From contig JAUXXJ010000004.1 in NCBI GenBank assembly GCA_030681195.1, positions 310,001 through 374,000 of the forward strand: a stretch of DNA of 64,000 bases. Direction: 5' to 3'. Every line of letters begins with the position of its first letter. Positions within the stretch are counted from its first letter, which is position 1. A program made the translations under genes and the position numbers. The notes below the pieces were generated by a model. The model was not told where the DNA came from. It saw only the letters and a list, made by a program, of their open reading frames with translations, and made no database searches. The stretch comes from Rhodocyclaceae bacterium. GTDB taxonomy: Bacteria > Pseudomonadota > Gammaproteobacteria > Burkholderiales > Rhodocyclaceae. Positions 35,517-44,988 of the stretch are shown here, in pieces.

Positions 35517-38450
35517 CTAGGCCGCTGCCGGCGTCAGGTACTGCTCGATGTTCACTTCATCGAGCTGCTCCGGTTTCATGAAGCGTTGCGCATATTCACG
35601 ATAGACGCCGGCGCGCAGAAATAATTCGAAGAGTTCCGGGTCGATATGCTGGTCCTTTTTCATGAATGACATGATCTTGATGGCTTCCGACAACGTCTTG
35701 CTCTTCTTGTAGGGCCGATCGACCGCCGTTAGTGCCTCAAAGATGTCAGCAATCGCCATCATGCGTGCCACCGGACTCATGTCTTCCTTCTTCAACTGGC
35801 GCGGATAGCCCGTGCCATCCATCTTCTCGTGGTGCCCCCCCGCGATCTCCGGAATCTGGCGCAGATGCTTCGGGAAGGGCAAGGCAGACAGCATGATCAG
35901 CGTCTGCACAACATGTTCGTTGATCTTGTAGCGATCTTCCTCCGCAAGCGTGCCGCGCCCGACCGCAAGGCTATATAGCTCCCCCCTGTTGTAGAGATAC
36001 TCGGGCACCTTCATCTTGAAGCCCCACCTGTTATTCGCCGGCATGCGATCCTGCGGGCGGCGTTCGAAGATGTGCTCGGCTTTATCAGCCAGCAAGGGCT
36101 CAGGCACCGGCAGCGGCTGCACCGGCGCACGCCCCTTGCGTTCGCGCTCCTCATAGGAAATGCCGATACGGTCATCCAGCGTGCGCAGCCAGGTGCGCGC
36201 TGCAATCGCCTTGAGGCGCTCGACTTTTTCGGGCGCCATGAACTCGCCCCCCTCGTTGCAGGTCGCGATAAACGCATAGTCTTCATCGAGAGCGGCCAAG
36301 GCCGCCACCAAGGCGGCGCGAGTCTGCGCCTCATCGGCACCGCCAGCAATCGTCTTCAGGCAGGCAATCTCGGCATCACGCTTGAGCACTTCGAAGCGCA
36401 TGCGGACCTCGTGGATGCGGTCATAGATGGTTTCGAGCTTGGTCGCCTTGTCGACCACGTATTCAGGCGTAGTGACCTTGCCGCAATCGTGCAGCCAGGC
36501 AGCGATATGTACCGCTTCCCAGGCATCGTCGTCTAGCTGGAAATCCTGGAAAGGCCCCGTCTTTTCCTGGCAAGCAGCACGCGCCAGCATTTTCGTCAAT
36601 TCCGGCACCCGCTCGCAGTGCCCACCGGTATAAGGACTCTTGGCATCGATCGCGCCAGCAATGAGTTTGATGAAGGCCTCGAAAAGCTCTTTCTGGGCTT
36701 TGATCAACTCACGCGTTTCGAGCGAACTGGCGGCCGAAACCGCCAGATTGCTGATAAAGGACAACTGTGCTTCATCAATCGGCGTCTTGCGCACCAGCAA
36801 CATGGTACCGACCAGATGGTGCTGCCGATTTTGCAGGGGCACGGCAACCCCATAGTTCAAGCCGGCCATGTCGTACATGTCGGCCAGATCGCCCAATCCG
36901 GTCGCAGCAATGTCATCTGCCGCAATCTCGGCCGTCATCGTCCTGCATTCCTTGAGGGCGCCATCCAGCAGAGGGCCGGCATCCGCAAGCGCGACCGGCA
37001 TCATGGGCATCATGATCTCCTCCCCCCCCTTATCGATGATCGACATCGGAATCAGGCCATCACTGTCCGCCAGATAGAGAATGCCCACATCGGCCTCTGC
37101 TGCCGAGATCGTTTCGCGCAACAGCATGGGCATCAAACGATCGAAGTTATTTTCACCGCTGACGGCCTGGCTGATATCCAGAAAACGGCGGATGGTGCGC
37201 TTCATCCCATCCACTGTCTGACTCAACTCATCCACCTCGGTCATCATGGAATTCAGCTTCGGCACATCGGCAAAATCAAAGCGTCGGATGCGTTCGGCTT
37301 GACCCTGCAAAACGCGCATCGGACGTGAGATGGCACGAGCCAGCAGCCAGGTCATGGGAAAGGCAACCAGCATGATCACCAGCATAAGGATCAACGACGT
37401 GGAACGCAGCTTGATGGCTGCGGCCAGAAGTTCATGCTCGGGAATTGCAATCACCAGATAGAGCGGTGCGATGCCACTGAGGCGAACAGGGCTGATGTTG
37501 ACTTGCCAGTCGGTACCGGTCAGGGTGAGCGTCTTGCTCAGGGCCTCCTTGTCGCCCGCTTCCTGTAGCAGACTGGCAGCCGCCGCAAGCGCTGGACGTC
37601 CAAAGTTTTCCAGCAAGCTCAGGCTGGGCTTGGCATCCTCACCCGCGGAAACGCTGACCAGCTTGGCGACATCCTCATGGGCAAGCACATAGCCTTGGTC
37701 ATTGACCAGTGCGATCTCGGTACCAACGGTCAGTTTTTTCTGTTTGAGATTGCTCGCCAGGGTCTCCAGCAAAATGTCGGCCCCCACGATACTGCCATTG
37801 CCATGCATGCTCTTCGTTGCCAGCGTCATGCCAACCTTACGGTTGGAGAAGAAAAGGTAGGGGGCCGTCTTGATCGAGATCGTGGCAGCGCTGGCGTCCT
37901 TGAACCAACTGCGCGTACGTGGGTCGTAGGTGGTGGCGTAATCCGGCCGATCATCGACCCGCAGTTCATCAAACGCATCACTCAGATAAATATAGCGGCC
38001 GCGATGTTTATCGCCCTCATGGTCGATGGCTTGTACGATGTAGCGGGTGCCTTCTGGCGCCTTGAAGGAAAGGCGCTCGGCCTCGCCACCAATGCGGCGC
38101 AGAAAGAAAAAGTCGCCATCTGCATAGCCCGTATAAATAGAGGAAAGCGCCTGGGATCCCTGCAGTGCCGCTTTCAAAAAGGGGATACGCTTGTAGCGCT
38201 CCTCAAAACTGGTTGCGCCGCTCAGGGCAGAATGGCTGACCAGATTCATTGCCAGTTCAGCTGGAACAACGATGGCTTCGATCTCCTTGCTGGTTTCCGT
38301 GCCGATGCGGCCAATCAGATCGCTGGCGACCGATTGGAGCATATCCCGCGATAGCTTGAATCCGACGCCGGCGATGGTGCCGCCGACCAGCAGCATGAGT
38401 ATGAGAAACACCGTGCTGATATGGATGTGGAGAGGGAATTTTAGCTTCAT
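35517..38450 (-). CDS. Membrane sensor HD-GYP protein with Cache, HAMP and GAF domains
   Basis: 977 residues from the third of three consecutive ATGs (38450), the one best placed after GGAGG. TM helix about residues 8-30, periplasmic dCache-like sensor about 35-330, TM about 340-362, HAMP about 363-420, GAF about 440-590, then a phosphohydrolase domain. HD motif in WLHDCGKV (about 650-657) and HHEKMDGTGYP (about 871-881) are intact, so c-di-GMP phosphodiesterase activity is expected. Roughly 215 residues separate the two motifs, far more than in canonical HD-GYP proteins, because of a large insert. Upstream of the STAS gene and downstream of a small secreted-protein gene. Confidence 0.93.
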   Translation of the reverse strand: MKLKFPLHIHISTVFLILMLLVGGTIAGVGFKLSRDMLQSVASDLIGRIGTETSKEIEAIVVPAELAMNLVSHSALSGATSFEERYKRIPFLKAALQGSQALSSIYTGYADGDFFFLRRIGGEAERLSFKAPEGTRYIVQAIDHEGDKHRGRYIYLSDAFDELRVDDRPDYATTYDPRTRSWFKDASAATISIKTAPYLFFSNRKVGMTLATKSMHGNGSIVGADILLETLASNLKQKKLTVGTEIALVNDQGYVLAHEDVAKLVSVSAGEDAKPSLSLLENFGRPALAAAASLLQEAGDKEALSKTLTLTGTDWQVNISPVRLSGIAPLYLVIAIPEHELLAAAIKLRSTSLILMLVIMLVAFPMTWLLARAISRPMRVLQGQAERIRRFDFADVPKLNSMMTEVDELSQTVDGMKRTIRRFLDISQAVSGENNFDRLMPMLLRETISAAEADVGILYLADSDGLIPMSIIDKGGEEIMMPMMPVALADAGPLLDGALKECRTMTAEIAADDIAATGLGDLADMYDMAGLNYGVAVPLQNRQHHLVGTMLLVRKTPIDEAQLSFISNLAVSAASSLETRELIKAQKELFEAFIKLIAGAIDAKSPYTGGHCERVPELTKMLARAACQEKTGPFQDFQLDDDAWEAVHIAAWLHDCGKVTTPEYVVDKATKLETIYDRIHEVRMRFEVLKRDAEIACLKTIAGGADEAQTRAALVAALAALDEDYAFIATCNEGGEFMAPEKVERLKAIAARTWLRTLDDRIGISYEERERKGRAPVQPLPVPEPLLADKAEHIFERRPQDRMPANNRWGFKMKVPEYLYNRGELYSLAVGRGTLAEEDRYKINEHVVQTLIMLSALPFPKHLRQIPEIAGGHHEKMDGTGYPRQLKKEDMSPVARMMAIADIFEALTAVDRPYKKSKTLSEAIKIMSFMKKDQHIDPELFELFLRAGVYREYAQRFMKPEQLDEVNIEQYLTPAAA

Positions 38451-38467
38451 CATCATCCTCCGCTTAT

Positions 38468-38959
38468 TTATTTACCGGCCGGCACACTCCACAAGGTCAC
38501 CGTCACGCCGAGTTTACCGATGAAACCTTTTGCGTACTGAGCGCCCAGCCGCAACCGCGGGCCACCCTCGGGGAGCGCCGACATGTAGATATCGCTGAGC
38601 TGAGCATCGGTCAGCTGGGTCGTACCTTCGGCATGCCAAAGGTGGATGTGCCCACAGGCATCGCGATCCACCAGCCAGGCCCGGTCGCGAGGCGCCTCGG
38701 GCAGGCCGATCATCACACCGTCTGCCAATTGGAAGGCCTGCGCCGGGCCCAGCGGCGTCTTGATAATTTCGCCGCCCTCCGGTCGCGCCGTCGCCATGAT
38801 GTCGATGACGTCATCATCCGGCAGCACACTCGATCCCTCGACATGCCAGACGGTAAAGCCGGCCGGGCCGGTCTGGATCAACAACACGTTGTCGGCCGCG
38901 GCAACCGCAGCAGCCACCCCAAGACCAACGATGAACAGCAGCTTTCCCAGGAAGTTCAC
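38468..38959 (-). CDS. Small secreted or membrane-anchored protein of unknown function
   Basis: 163 residues. An N-terminal hydrophobic stretch MNFLGKLLFIVGLGVAAAVA followed by AADN is a signal peptide or anchor. The rest contains two related halves, each with a hydrophobic-WHxEG element (TVWHVEGSSVLPDDDVIDIM and HLWHAEGTTQLTDAQLSDIY), suggesting an internal duplication. It ends in TVTLWSVPAGK. The start overlaps the stop of the thioredoxin-like gene by 4 bp. It lies just before the HD-GYP sensor, so it may be a periplasmic partner of its sensor domain. No family recognised. Confidence 0.75.
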   Translation of the reverse strand: MNFLGKLLFIVGLGVAAAVAAADNVLLIQTGPAGFTVWHVEGSSVLPDDDVIDIMATARPEGGEIIKTPLGPAQAFQLADGVMIGLPEAPRDRAWLVDRDACGHIHLWHAEGTTQLTDAQLSDIYMSALPEGGPRLRLGAQYAKGFIGKLGVTVTLWSVPAGK

Positions 38960-39513
38960 TCAGATTTCCATTTGATCGAACAGCCGATGCCTGGAATCTG
39001 CTCGCGCGGCCCGGCTCCCGTCAGGGCAATCTGCTTCATCGCTTCGAACAGGTCACGGCGCACGTTAGCCGGTGCCGCTTCCTTGCGCGATTCGTCAAGC
39101 CGACCGCGATACTGCAATTCCAGCTGGCCATTGAAGCCGAAGAAATCCGGCGTACACACGGCCCCATAGGCCTGGGCAACCGCTTGCGATTCATCGAGCA
39201 CATAGGGGAAGGGGAAATCGAACTGTTTGGCCACCAGCACCATGTGATCCCACGAATCTTCGGGATAGTCGCGCGGATCGTTGCTCATGATTGCAATGCT
39301 GCCGACACCGAGCGTTGCCAGTTCACGTGTGTCGCGCACGATGCGCTCGATCACTGCCTTGACGTAAGGGCAATGATTGCAGATGAACATCACCAGCAGA
39401 CCATTGGGGCCAGCGGCACTAGCCAGCGCATGACGCTTGCCATCGACCCCGGGCAGATCGAAATCAATGGCCTTGCGGCCAAAGTCACAAACAGGGGTAG
39501 GCGTACTTACCAT
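38956..39513 (-). CDS. Thioredoxin-like (AhpC/TSA, PRX-like) protein
   Basis: 185 residues with GGAGGAG upstream. A thioredoxin fold with the CNHCPYV motif (Cys-x-x-Cys, about residues 45-51) and the later YVLDESQAVAQAYGAVCTPDFFGF segment. It belongs to the family of proteins annotated as thioredoxin family/redoxin, with unknown substrate; no signal peptide is seen, so it is probably cytoplasmic. Coupled by a 4-bp overlap to the small exported-protein gene downstream. About 20 bp follow the stop of the DUF748 gene. Confidence 0.88.
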   Translation of the reverse strand: MVSTPTPVCDFGRKAIDFDLPGVDGKRHALASAAGPNGLLVMFICNHCPYVKAVIERIVRDTRELATLGVGSIAIMSNDPRDYPEDSWDHMVLVAKQFDFPFPYVLDESQAVAQAYGAVCTPDFFGFNGQLELQYRGRLDESRKEAAPANVRRDLFEAMKQIALTGAGPREQIPGIGCSIKWKSE

Positions 39514-39533
39514 GATGATTTCTCCTCCATTTT

Positions 39534-42500
39534 TCAGTTTTTTGGGGCTGCTTCCAGCGCCAGCTTGAGCGGTACATTGCCCTCGTCGGGTTCGGCCTTC
39601 TCGGCGGCACGCAGCTGAATCCGCTCGGCGGCGACACCCGCCGACTTGAGCGTGTTCACCGCAAACTCGGCCCGCGCTTGCGCCAGTGCCTGCAGACGCG
39701 CATCGCCGACCGCCTCTTTGGCACGCACACGTTCATACAGCAGACCATAAAAATCGACGCCCTTGAGCTGGCCAACCTCGGCTTCGCTCAAGGTCTTCTT
39801 CTCGCGCAGCAGTCCCGAAAAGCGCGACATCATCTTGCCGGCCACATTTTCTTCGAGCTGGCCAGGATTCGCCTGACGGAAACCTTCCTTGAGCGCCGCC
39901 AGATCACTCGCGCCATAGCGCTGACCATACAAGTCCTCAAGGGCTGAACGCACTTTGGGCAACGCCGTCGACAGCGGGCCGGGATCCCGCGCTTCATTGA
40001 CCCGCTCGCCAATCTGCTTGAGGATCGTGCGCCGCAGTTGCACATCTTGCAAGGCGACCCGGTCCGCCTCGGCATAGGTGCCGCTGATACCAAGCAATAG
40101 CCCCGGACGTTTTGACATGGCACTCGCCACCTTGGTGAGCTTTTCACGCTCGGGGGGCGTGAGCTGACCAACACCTGCCTCGAACACGATACTGTCAAGC
40201 TTTTCGCCACCGCCGAACAGGGCGCCAAGCGCCCGGAACGGTGCCGTGACGATCTTGGTCAGCACATTGGTGATCGCCTTCCAGACAATCGAGCCATAAC
40301 TAAACTCGGGATCATCCAGGCTGCCCGCCACGGGCAGGCCAAGGTCGATGCGCCCATCCGAATCCTCAAGAATGGCGATGGCGAGATCCAGCGGCAGATC
40401 CTTGGCTGTCGGGCTTTCGACACGCTCGCCGAGCTTCATGCGATCAACGATGACCTGATTCTCGCCCTGCAACTGACGCTGCTTGATCTTGTACTGCAGG
40501 TCGAGCGAGAGCTTGCCAGAATCAATCTTGCGCCCGGCAAAGGTCGCCATGTAGGGCGTCAGACGCGTCATCTCGACATTCCTGAACAGCACGCGGATAT
40601 CCATGAAGCCGGTCGGATCAAACAGGTCGACCTCACCGACCGCACGCGCCATGCCGTACTCATCGACCTCGCCTTCCAATTCGAGCTGGCCGTGTACCCC
40701 ACCGGGCTGCGACGACAAATGGCTCATGCTGCCGCGCAGGCCATGGATGCGCGTACCGAAGGGCAGCATCAGTGATTCATCGGCAAAATACATCTCGCCG
40801 TTGTAGAAGCGCAGCCGGTCAACGTTGACGAGGAACCCGTCCTTTTTCCCTGACGGCGCAGGCGCCGCCTCTGCCGCTCCCGTTCTAAGCACCTTCTTGA
40901 AATTGACGACCTTGTCCTTGTCGATGATCAGCTTGGTGTCGAGACCATTGAGGCGCAGCTCACTGATATCGAGCCTCCGCGGCGTCGCGGTCAGACTGCC
41001 GGTGCTGAAATTTTTCCATGCCAGCAACACATTCTTGGTGCCGGCTTCGTTGATACGCAAATCACGCACAGAAAGGTCGCCGCGATAAGTCGGGCCCTTG
41101 CTGTCCATCAGCAATTGACCCTCGCTGGACACACGACCGCTGGCGAACTGCACATGGGCCTTGCTGGCGATATAGGCCTCGGCAGGCTTGAGAGAAAGAT
41201 CCGTCAGCTTGAGCTTGAAATCCGCCAGCGCGCCGGCAGGCGTGTACTTGCCGGCCGCCTCGAACTGTCCGCCACTCGCCACCTTGAAGGCCAGCTGCAC
41301 TGGCAGGGGTTGCGACAAATCCTGACTGATGCCCTCGACGCTCAGCGCAACTTTTTCCAGTGCAACGCCTCCCGCAGGACTGACCCCCTCATCACGCAAG
41401 CTGACACCCAGATCGCTCACATCGAGTTTTTCAAGGCGGAATTGCCAGGGCTTGGCGCTTGCATCGGCAGGAGCTTTCTCGGCGGAGGACTTGCTTCCCC
41501 CTGCCAGCGCCTGCAATGCTTCAACAATGGGCAGTTTGCCATCGGCACTGCGCGTGCCATGCACCTGTCCTTCTGCAATCGAGAATTTGGCCAGACTGGC
41601 TTGGCGCTCGCCGAGATTAACGCGTGCATCCTCAAGACTGATCCTGGACAGACTGACCGAGCGCTCGATGCGCGGCAGCAGCAGTTGGGCGTTGTCGAGC
41701 GTCACACCCGCCACGGCAAGCTGCTGCTGGGCAAGATCGTAGCGGCCCTCTTTCAGGCGCACATTGCCGATGGAAACACCCGCCCCATTGGCGGCCAGCG
41801 GGAGGTGCAGGCCGCTCAGGCTGACGTCGATGTCCTCAATCACAGTATCGAGCTGCTTGCCGTCATTCGCCACGCGATATCGCGCGGCGAAGTCTGCCGT
41901 TCCTTTCGGGGTCCCCGGCAAAGCCCCCTTGAGATAGGGCGCCAGATGTTCAAGTGCCAGCCCCTTCATTTCGACATTGCCAGAAAACGCCAGCGGATTC
42001 AGATTCGCCTCCCCCGCCAGCGTCAGATCGGCACCGATGGCGGTCTTGGCCTGCAGCGAGAATTTCCCGCTATCGTCGGGCAGGGTGGACACATCGGTCA
42101 GGGTGATCTCCAGCGGTTCCACGCGCGTGCTGAAATCCTTGCCATCGCGGCGATCGGCAAAAGCCACGCGACCGCCCGCCAGTTCGAAATGACGGATATC
42201 GAAACGCGGCAACGCTTTCTTTTCTTCCGGTGGCGCTTCGGGGCTCTTTAAGGAGGCAAGGAACGGCCCCCAGTTGAGTCCGCCATCCGCCTGTTGGATC
42301 AGGGTCAGTTCGGGGCCGGTCAGCCGGATATCGTCGAACACCAGCGCGCGCAACGGCAGACTCGCGGCAGACAAATCAACAATCAGTTCATCGAAAACCA
42401 GCAGGGGCTCACCATCCGGCTGGACCAACTGCAAGGCGCTCAGTCGCAGGCGCAAGGCAAACGGGTTGAACTCGGGACGCGCCATGCTCAGCCGATGCCC

Positions 42501-42638
42501 CGTCTTTTCACTGACGAATTGCTCGGCCTGGGACTGGAGGATGCGCGGCAGTGCCAGCCAAAGCAGCAGGGTCATCGCGATAAAAACACCCCCACCGATC
42601 AGCGCAATTTTTTTCAGCAAGGGCTTGGAAAGTTTCAT
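39534..42638 (-). CDS. AsmA-like/DUF748 large envelope protein
   Basis: 1034 residues from ATG 42638 (MKLSKPLLKKIALIGG); ATGs at 42668 and 42689 would extend it and overlap the divergent rsmE start. One N-terminal TM helix is followed by a very long periplasmic beta-rich region with repeated AsmA/DUF748 elements, for example HFELAGGRVAFADRRDG, LKLTDLSLKPAEAYI and GKLSLDLQYKIKQRQLQGEN. The C-terminal 200 residues are helical. AsmA-type proteins are thought to bridge the inner and outer membranes and move phospholipid or affect outer-membrane assembly. The exact role is unknown. Confidence 0.88.
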   Translation of the reverse strand: MKLSKPLLKKIALIGGGVFIAMTLLLWLALPRILQSQAEQFVSEKTGHRLSMARPEFNPFALRLRLSALQLVQPDGEPLLVFDELIVDLSAASLPLRALVFDDIRLTGPELTLIQQADGGLNWGPFLASLKSPEAPPEEKKALPRFDIRHFELAGGRVAFADRRDGKDFSTRVEPLEITLTDVSTLPDDSGKFSLQAKTAIGADLTLAGEANLNPLAFSGNVEMKGLALEHLAPYLKGALPGTPKGTADFAARYRVANDGKQLDTVIEDIDVSLSGLHLPLAANGAGVSIGNVRLKEGRYDLAQQQLAVAGVTLDNAQLLLPRIERSVSLSRISLEDARVNLGERQASLAKFSIAEGQVHGTRSADGKLPIVEALQALAGGSKSSAEKAPADASAKPWQFRLEKLDVSDLGVSLRDEGVSPAGGVALEKVALSVEGISQDLSQPLPVQLAFKVASGGQFEAAGKYTPAGALADFKLKLTDLSLKPAEAYIASKAHVQFASGRVSSEGQLLMDSKGPTYRGDLSVRDLRINEAGTKNVLLAWKNFSTGSLTATPRRLDISELRLNGLDTKLIIDKDKVVNFKKVLRTGAAEAAPAPSGKKDGFLVNVDRLRFYNGEMYFADESLMLPFGTRIHGLRGSMSHLSSQPGGVHGQLELEGEVDEYGMARAVGEVDLFDPTGFMDIRVLFRNVEMTRLTPYMATFAGRKIDSGKLSLDLQYKIKQRQLQGENQVIVDRMKLGERVESPTAKDLPLDLAIAILEDSDGRIDLGLPVAGSLDDPEFSYGSIVWKAITNVLTKIVTAPFRALGALFGGGEKLDSIVFEAGVGQLTPPEREKLTKVASAMSKRPGLLLGISGTYAEADRVALQDVQLRRTILKQIGERVNEARDPGPLSTALPKVRSALEDLYGQRYGASDLAALKEGFRQANPGQLEENVAGKMMSRFSGLLREKKTLSEAEVGQLKGVDFYGLLYERVRAKEAVGDARLQALAQARAEFAVNTLKSAGVAAERIQLRAAEKAEPDEGNVPLKLALEAAPKN

Positions 42639-42691
42639 GGCATCAACCTGCGATGGGTTTGTCGACATAGTGCTTGTGGAATAATCCATTC

Positions 42692-43435
42692 ATGATACCG
42701 CGCTTCCACTGCCCCACTTCCGCCGGCACCCTGGCCCCTGGTGCCCATCTCGACCTGCCGGAAAACATCGCCCGCCACGCCGTGAAAGTGCTGCGCATGC
42801 GAGAAGGCGATCCACTCATCCTGTTCGATGGCAAGGGCGGCGAATGGCAGGCAGCACTTGAAAAAGTCGGCGCTGGCGGGACGGCACGCGCTGCGCTGCG
42901 CGCCTTCGATGAGCGTAGTTGCGAGTCGCCGCTCAACATCACCCTGGTGCAGGCCCTGCCCTCGGGCGACAAGATGGACTGGATTGTCGAGAAAAGCGTG
43001 GAGCTCGGCGTCACCGCCATCCAGCCGGTCGCTGCGCAGCGCAGCGTGATTCGCCTCTCGGCAGAGCGCATGGAACGCCGCGTGTCGCATTGGAACCACA
43101 TTGCGGCCGCTGCCTGCGAACAATCTGGGCGAAACAGCCTACCCACCGTGGCGCCCATCCTTGACTTGCCTCAATATCTAGCGCTCGCAAAGGCGCAGAA
43201 TGCATCGCGACTGATGCTGGCGCCACAGGCGGAAACGGCGATACATGTTCTTACAAAGCCCGTTGATCCGATCATCATCATGATCGGGCCGGAGGGTGGC
43301 TGGGAAAACAGTGAAATTCAGGCGGCGCACGTCGCCGGGTTTCAGACAATCCGGCTCGGGCCGCGCGTGCTGCGCACCGAGACCGCCGGCGCAGCGGTAC
43401 TGGCGGCGATGCAGTCTATTTGGGGTGATTTTTAG
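42692..43435 (+). CDS. rsmE: 16S rRNA (uracil-1498-N3)-methyltransferase RsmE
   Basis: 247 residues from ATG 42692 (MIPRFHCP), not the upstream ATG at 42674. A PUA-like N-terminal domain (about residues 1-75) is followed by the SPOUT methyltransferase domain with the IMIGPEGGWENSEI and LGPRVLRTETAGAAVLAAM knot region that binds SAM. A dispersed repeat at 42862-42885 encodes KVGAGGTA (residues 57-65) near the end of the PUA-like domain. It lies 11 bp before the polyphosphate:AMP phosphotransferase gene and is divergent from the DUF748 gene. Confidence 0.95.
   Translation: MIPRFHCPTSAGTLAPGAHLDLPENIARHAVKVLRMREGDPLILFDGKGGEWQAALEKVGAGGTARAALRAFDERSCESPLNITLVQALPSGDKMDWIVEKSVELGVTAIQPVAAQRSVIRLSAERMERRVSHWNHIAAAACEQSGRNSLPTVAPILDLPQYLALAKAQNASRLMLAPQAETAIHVLTKPVDPIIIMIGPEGGWENSEIQAAHVAGFQTIRLGPRVLRTETAGAAVLAAMQSIWGDF
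42862..42885 (+). repeat. Dispersed 24-bp repeat, copy in rsmE
   Basis: AAAAGTCGGCGCTGGC then GGGACGGC, a perfect core copy. In frame it encodes KVGAGGTA near the junction of the PUA-like and SPOUT domains. Confidence 0.85.
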
Positions 43436-43446
43436 GGGAGAGCGCA

Positions 43447-44985
43447 ATGTTTGAATCGGCAGAACTGGGCCACAAGATCGACAAGGAAACCTACAAGAAA
43501 GAAGTGCCGGCCCTGCGCGCGGCACTGCAGGATGCACAGTGGGACCTCAAGGAAAACGGCAAGATTCCCGTTGTCGTGCTGGTCAGCGGCCAGGATGGCG
43601 CCGGCAAGGGCGAGACCATCAATGTGCTCTACGAATGGATGGACCCGCGCTACATCTCCACCCTCGCCTTCTCTGCCCCTACCGACGAAGAACGCTCCCG
43701 CCCCTTCATGTGGCGTTACTGGCGCGCCCTGCCGCCCAAGGGTCGCGTCGGCATCTTTGCCGGCTCGTGGTATTCCAGCCCGATTCATGATCGCATCGAC
43801 GGCGGCATGAGCAAAGCCGCGATGGATGCACGCATCGAGCAGATCAACCGCTTCGAGGCGATGCTGGTCAATGAGGGTGCGCTGGTGCTGAAGTTCTGGT
43901 TTCATCTGACCAAAGATGGCCAGAAGCGCCGCCTCAAGGCGCTGGAAAAAGACCCGAAGACGGCATGGCGCGTCACCCAGTGGAACTGGGATCGCCTCAA
44001 GACCCATGACAAGTTGCAAGAAGTTGTCGGCCATGTGCTGCGCATGACCAACACACCGTGGGCGCCGTGGATCATCATTGAAGGTGAGGATGATCGCTAC
44101 CGTTCGCTGACCACCGGCAAGATCATCCTTGATGCCATCCGCCAGCGGCTCGCCGGCGCCGCCAAGCAGACCACCCCAGTGGCGCCGCCGGCCCGCCCGA
44201 ACATCGACGGCCGCGATGTACTCTCGGAACTCAAACAGCCGAAGAAGCTGATGAGCAAGGACGACTACGAGACGCAGTTGGCCAAGTGGCAGGGCAAGCT
44301 CTCGGAACTGGTGCGCGACCCGCGCTTCAAGAATCGGTCATTGGTCTGCGCCTTCGAAGGCTCGGATGCCGCCGGCAAGGGTGGCGCCATCCGCCGCATC
44401 ATCGCCGCGCTGGATGCGCGCGACTACCAGATCGTACCGGTGGCCGCGCCGACCGAAGAGGAACGCGCGCAGCCCTATCTGTGGCGTTTCTGGCGGCAGA
44501 TGCCGCGCCAGGGGCGCGTCACGATTTTCGACCGCACCTGGTATGGCCGCGTGCTGGTCGAGCGTGTTGAAGGCTTCTGCGCCGAGGCGGATTGGCTGCG
44601 TGCCTATTCGGAGATCAACGATTTCGAGCACGATCTGTCGGATGCCGGCGTCATCGTCATCAAGTTCTGGTTGCAGATCAGCAAGGAAGAGCAACTCAAG
44701 CGCTTCAAGGAACGCGAGAAGATCGAGTTCAAGCGCTTCAAGATCACCGACGAAGACTGGCGCAACCGCGAGAAGTGGGACGACTACCATGAGGCCGTTT
44801 GCGACATGGTCGACCGCACCAGCACCGGCAACGCGCCGTGGACGCTGGTCGAGGCAAACGACAAAAACTTTGCGCGCGTGAAGATTTTGCGCACCATCTG
44901 CGAGCGGCTGCAATCGGCGCTGGATGCCAAACCCGGCGCCGAAGGCGTGGCCGCCGCCGAAAAAACCAGCAAGAAGAAGGGTTGA
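43447..44985 (+). CDS. pap: Polyphosphate:AMP phosphotransferase (two-domain PPK2)
   Basis: 512 residues containing two fused PPK2 domains: Walker A SGQDGAGKG (about residues 50-58) and EGSDAAGKGG (about 304-313), each followed by a WYSS/WYGRVL-type segment. This architecture is that of PPK2 class II enzymes, which phosphorylate AMP to ADP with polyphosphate. Good ribosome site AGGGGAGAG. With phoU in the same region it points to active polyphosphate use. In same-strand series with rsmE, argA and yggX. Confidence 0.95.
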   Translation: MFESAELGHKIDKETYKKEVPALRAALQDAQWDLKENGKIPVVVLVSGQDGAGKGETINVLYEWMDPRYISTLAFSAPTDEERSRPFMWRYWRALPPKGRVGIFAGSWYSSPIHDRIDGGMSKAAMDARIEQINRFEAMLVNEGALVLKFWFHLTKDGQKRRLKALEKDPKTAWRVTQWNWDRLKTHDKLQEVVGHVLRMTNTPWAPWIIIEGEDDRYRSLTTGKIILDAIRQRLAGAAKQTTPVAPPARPNIDGRDVLSELKQPKKLMSKDDYETQLAKWQGKLSELVRDPRFKNRSLVCAFEGSDAAGKGGAIRRIIAALDARDYQIVPVAAPTEEERAQPYLWRFWRQMPRQGRVTIFDRTWYGRVLVERVEGFCAEADWLRAYSEINDFEHDLSDAGVIVIKFWLQISKEEQLKRFKEREKIEFKRFKITDEDWRNREKWDDYHEAVCDMVDRTSTGNAPWTLVEANDKNFARVKILRTICERLQSALDAKPGAEGVAAAEKTSKKKG

Positions 44986-44988
44986 TAC

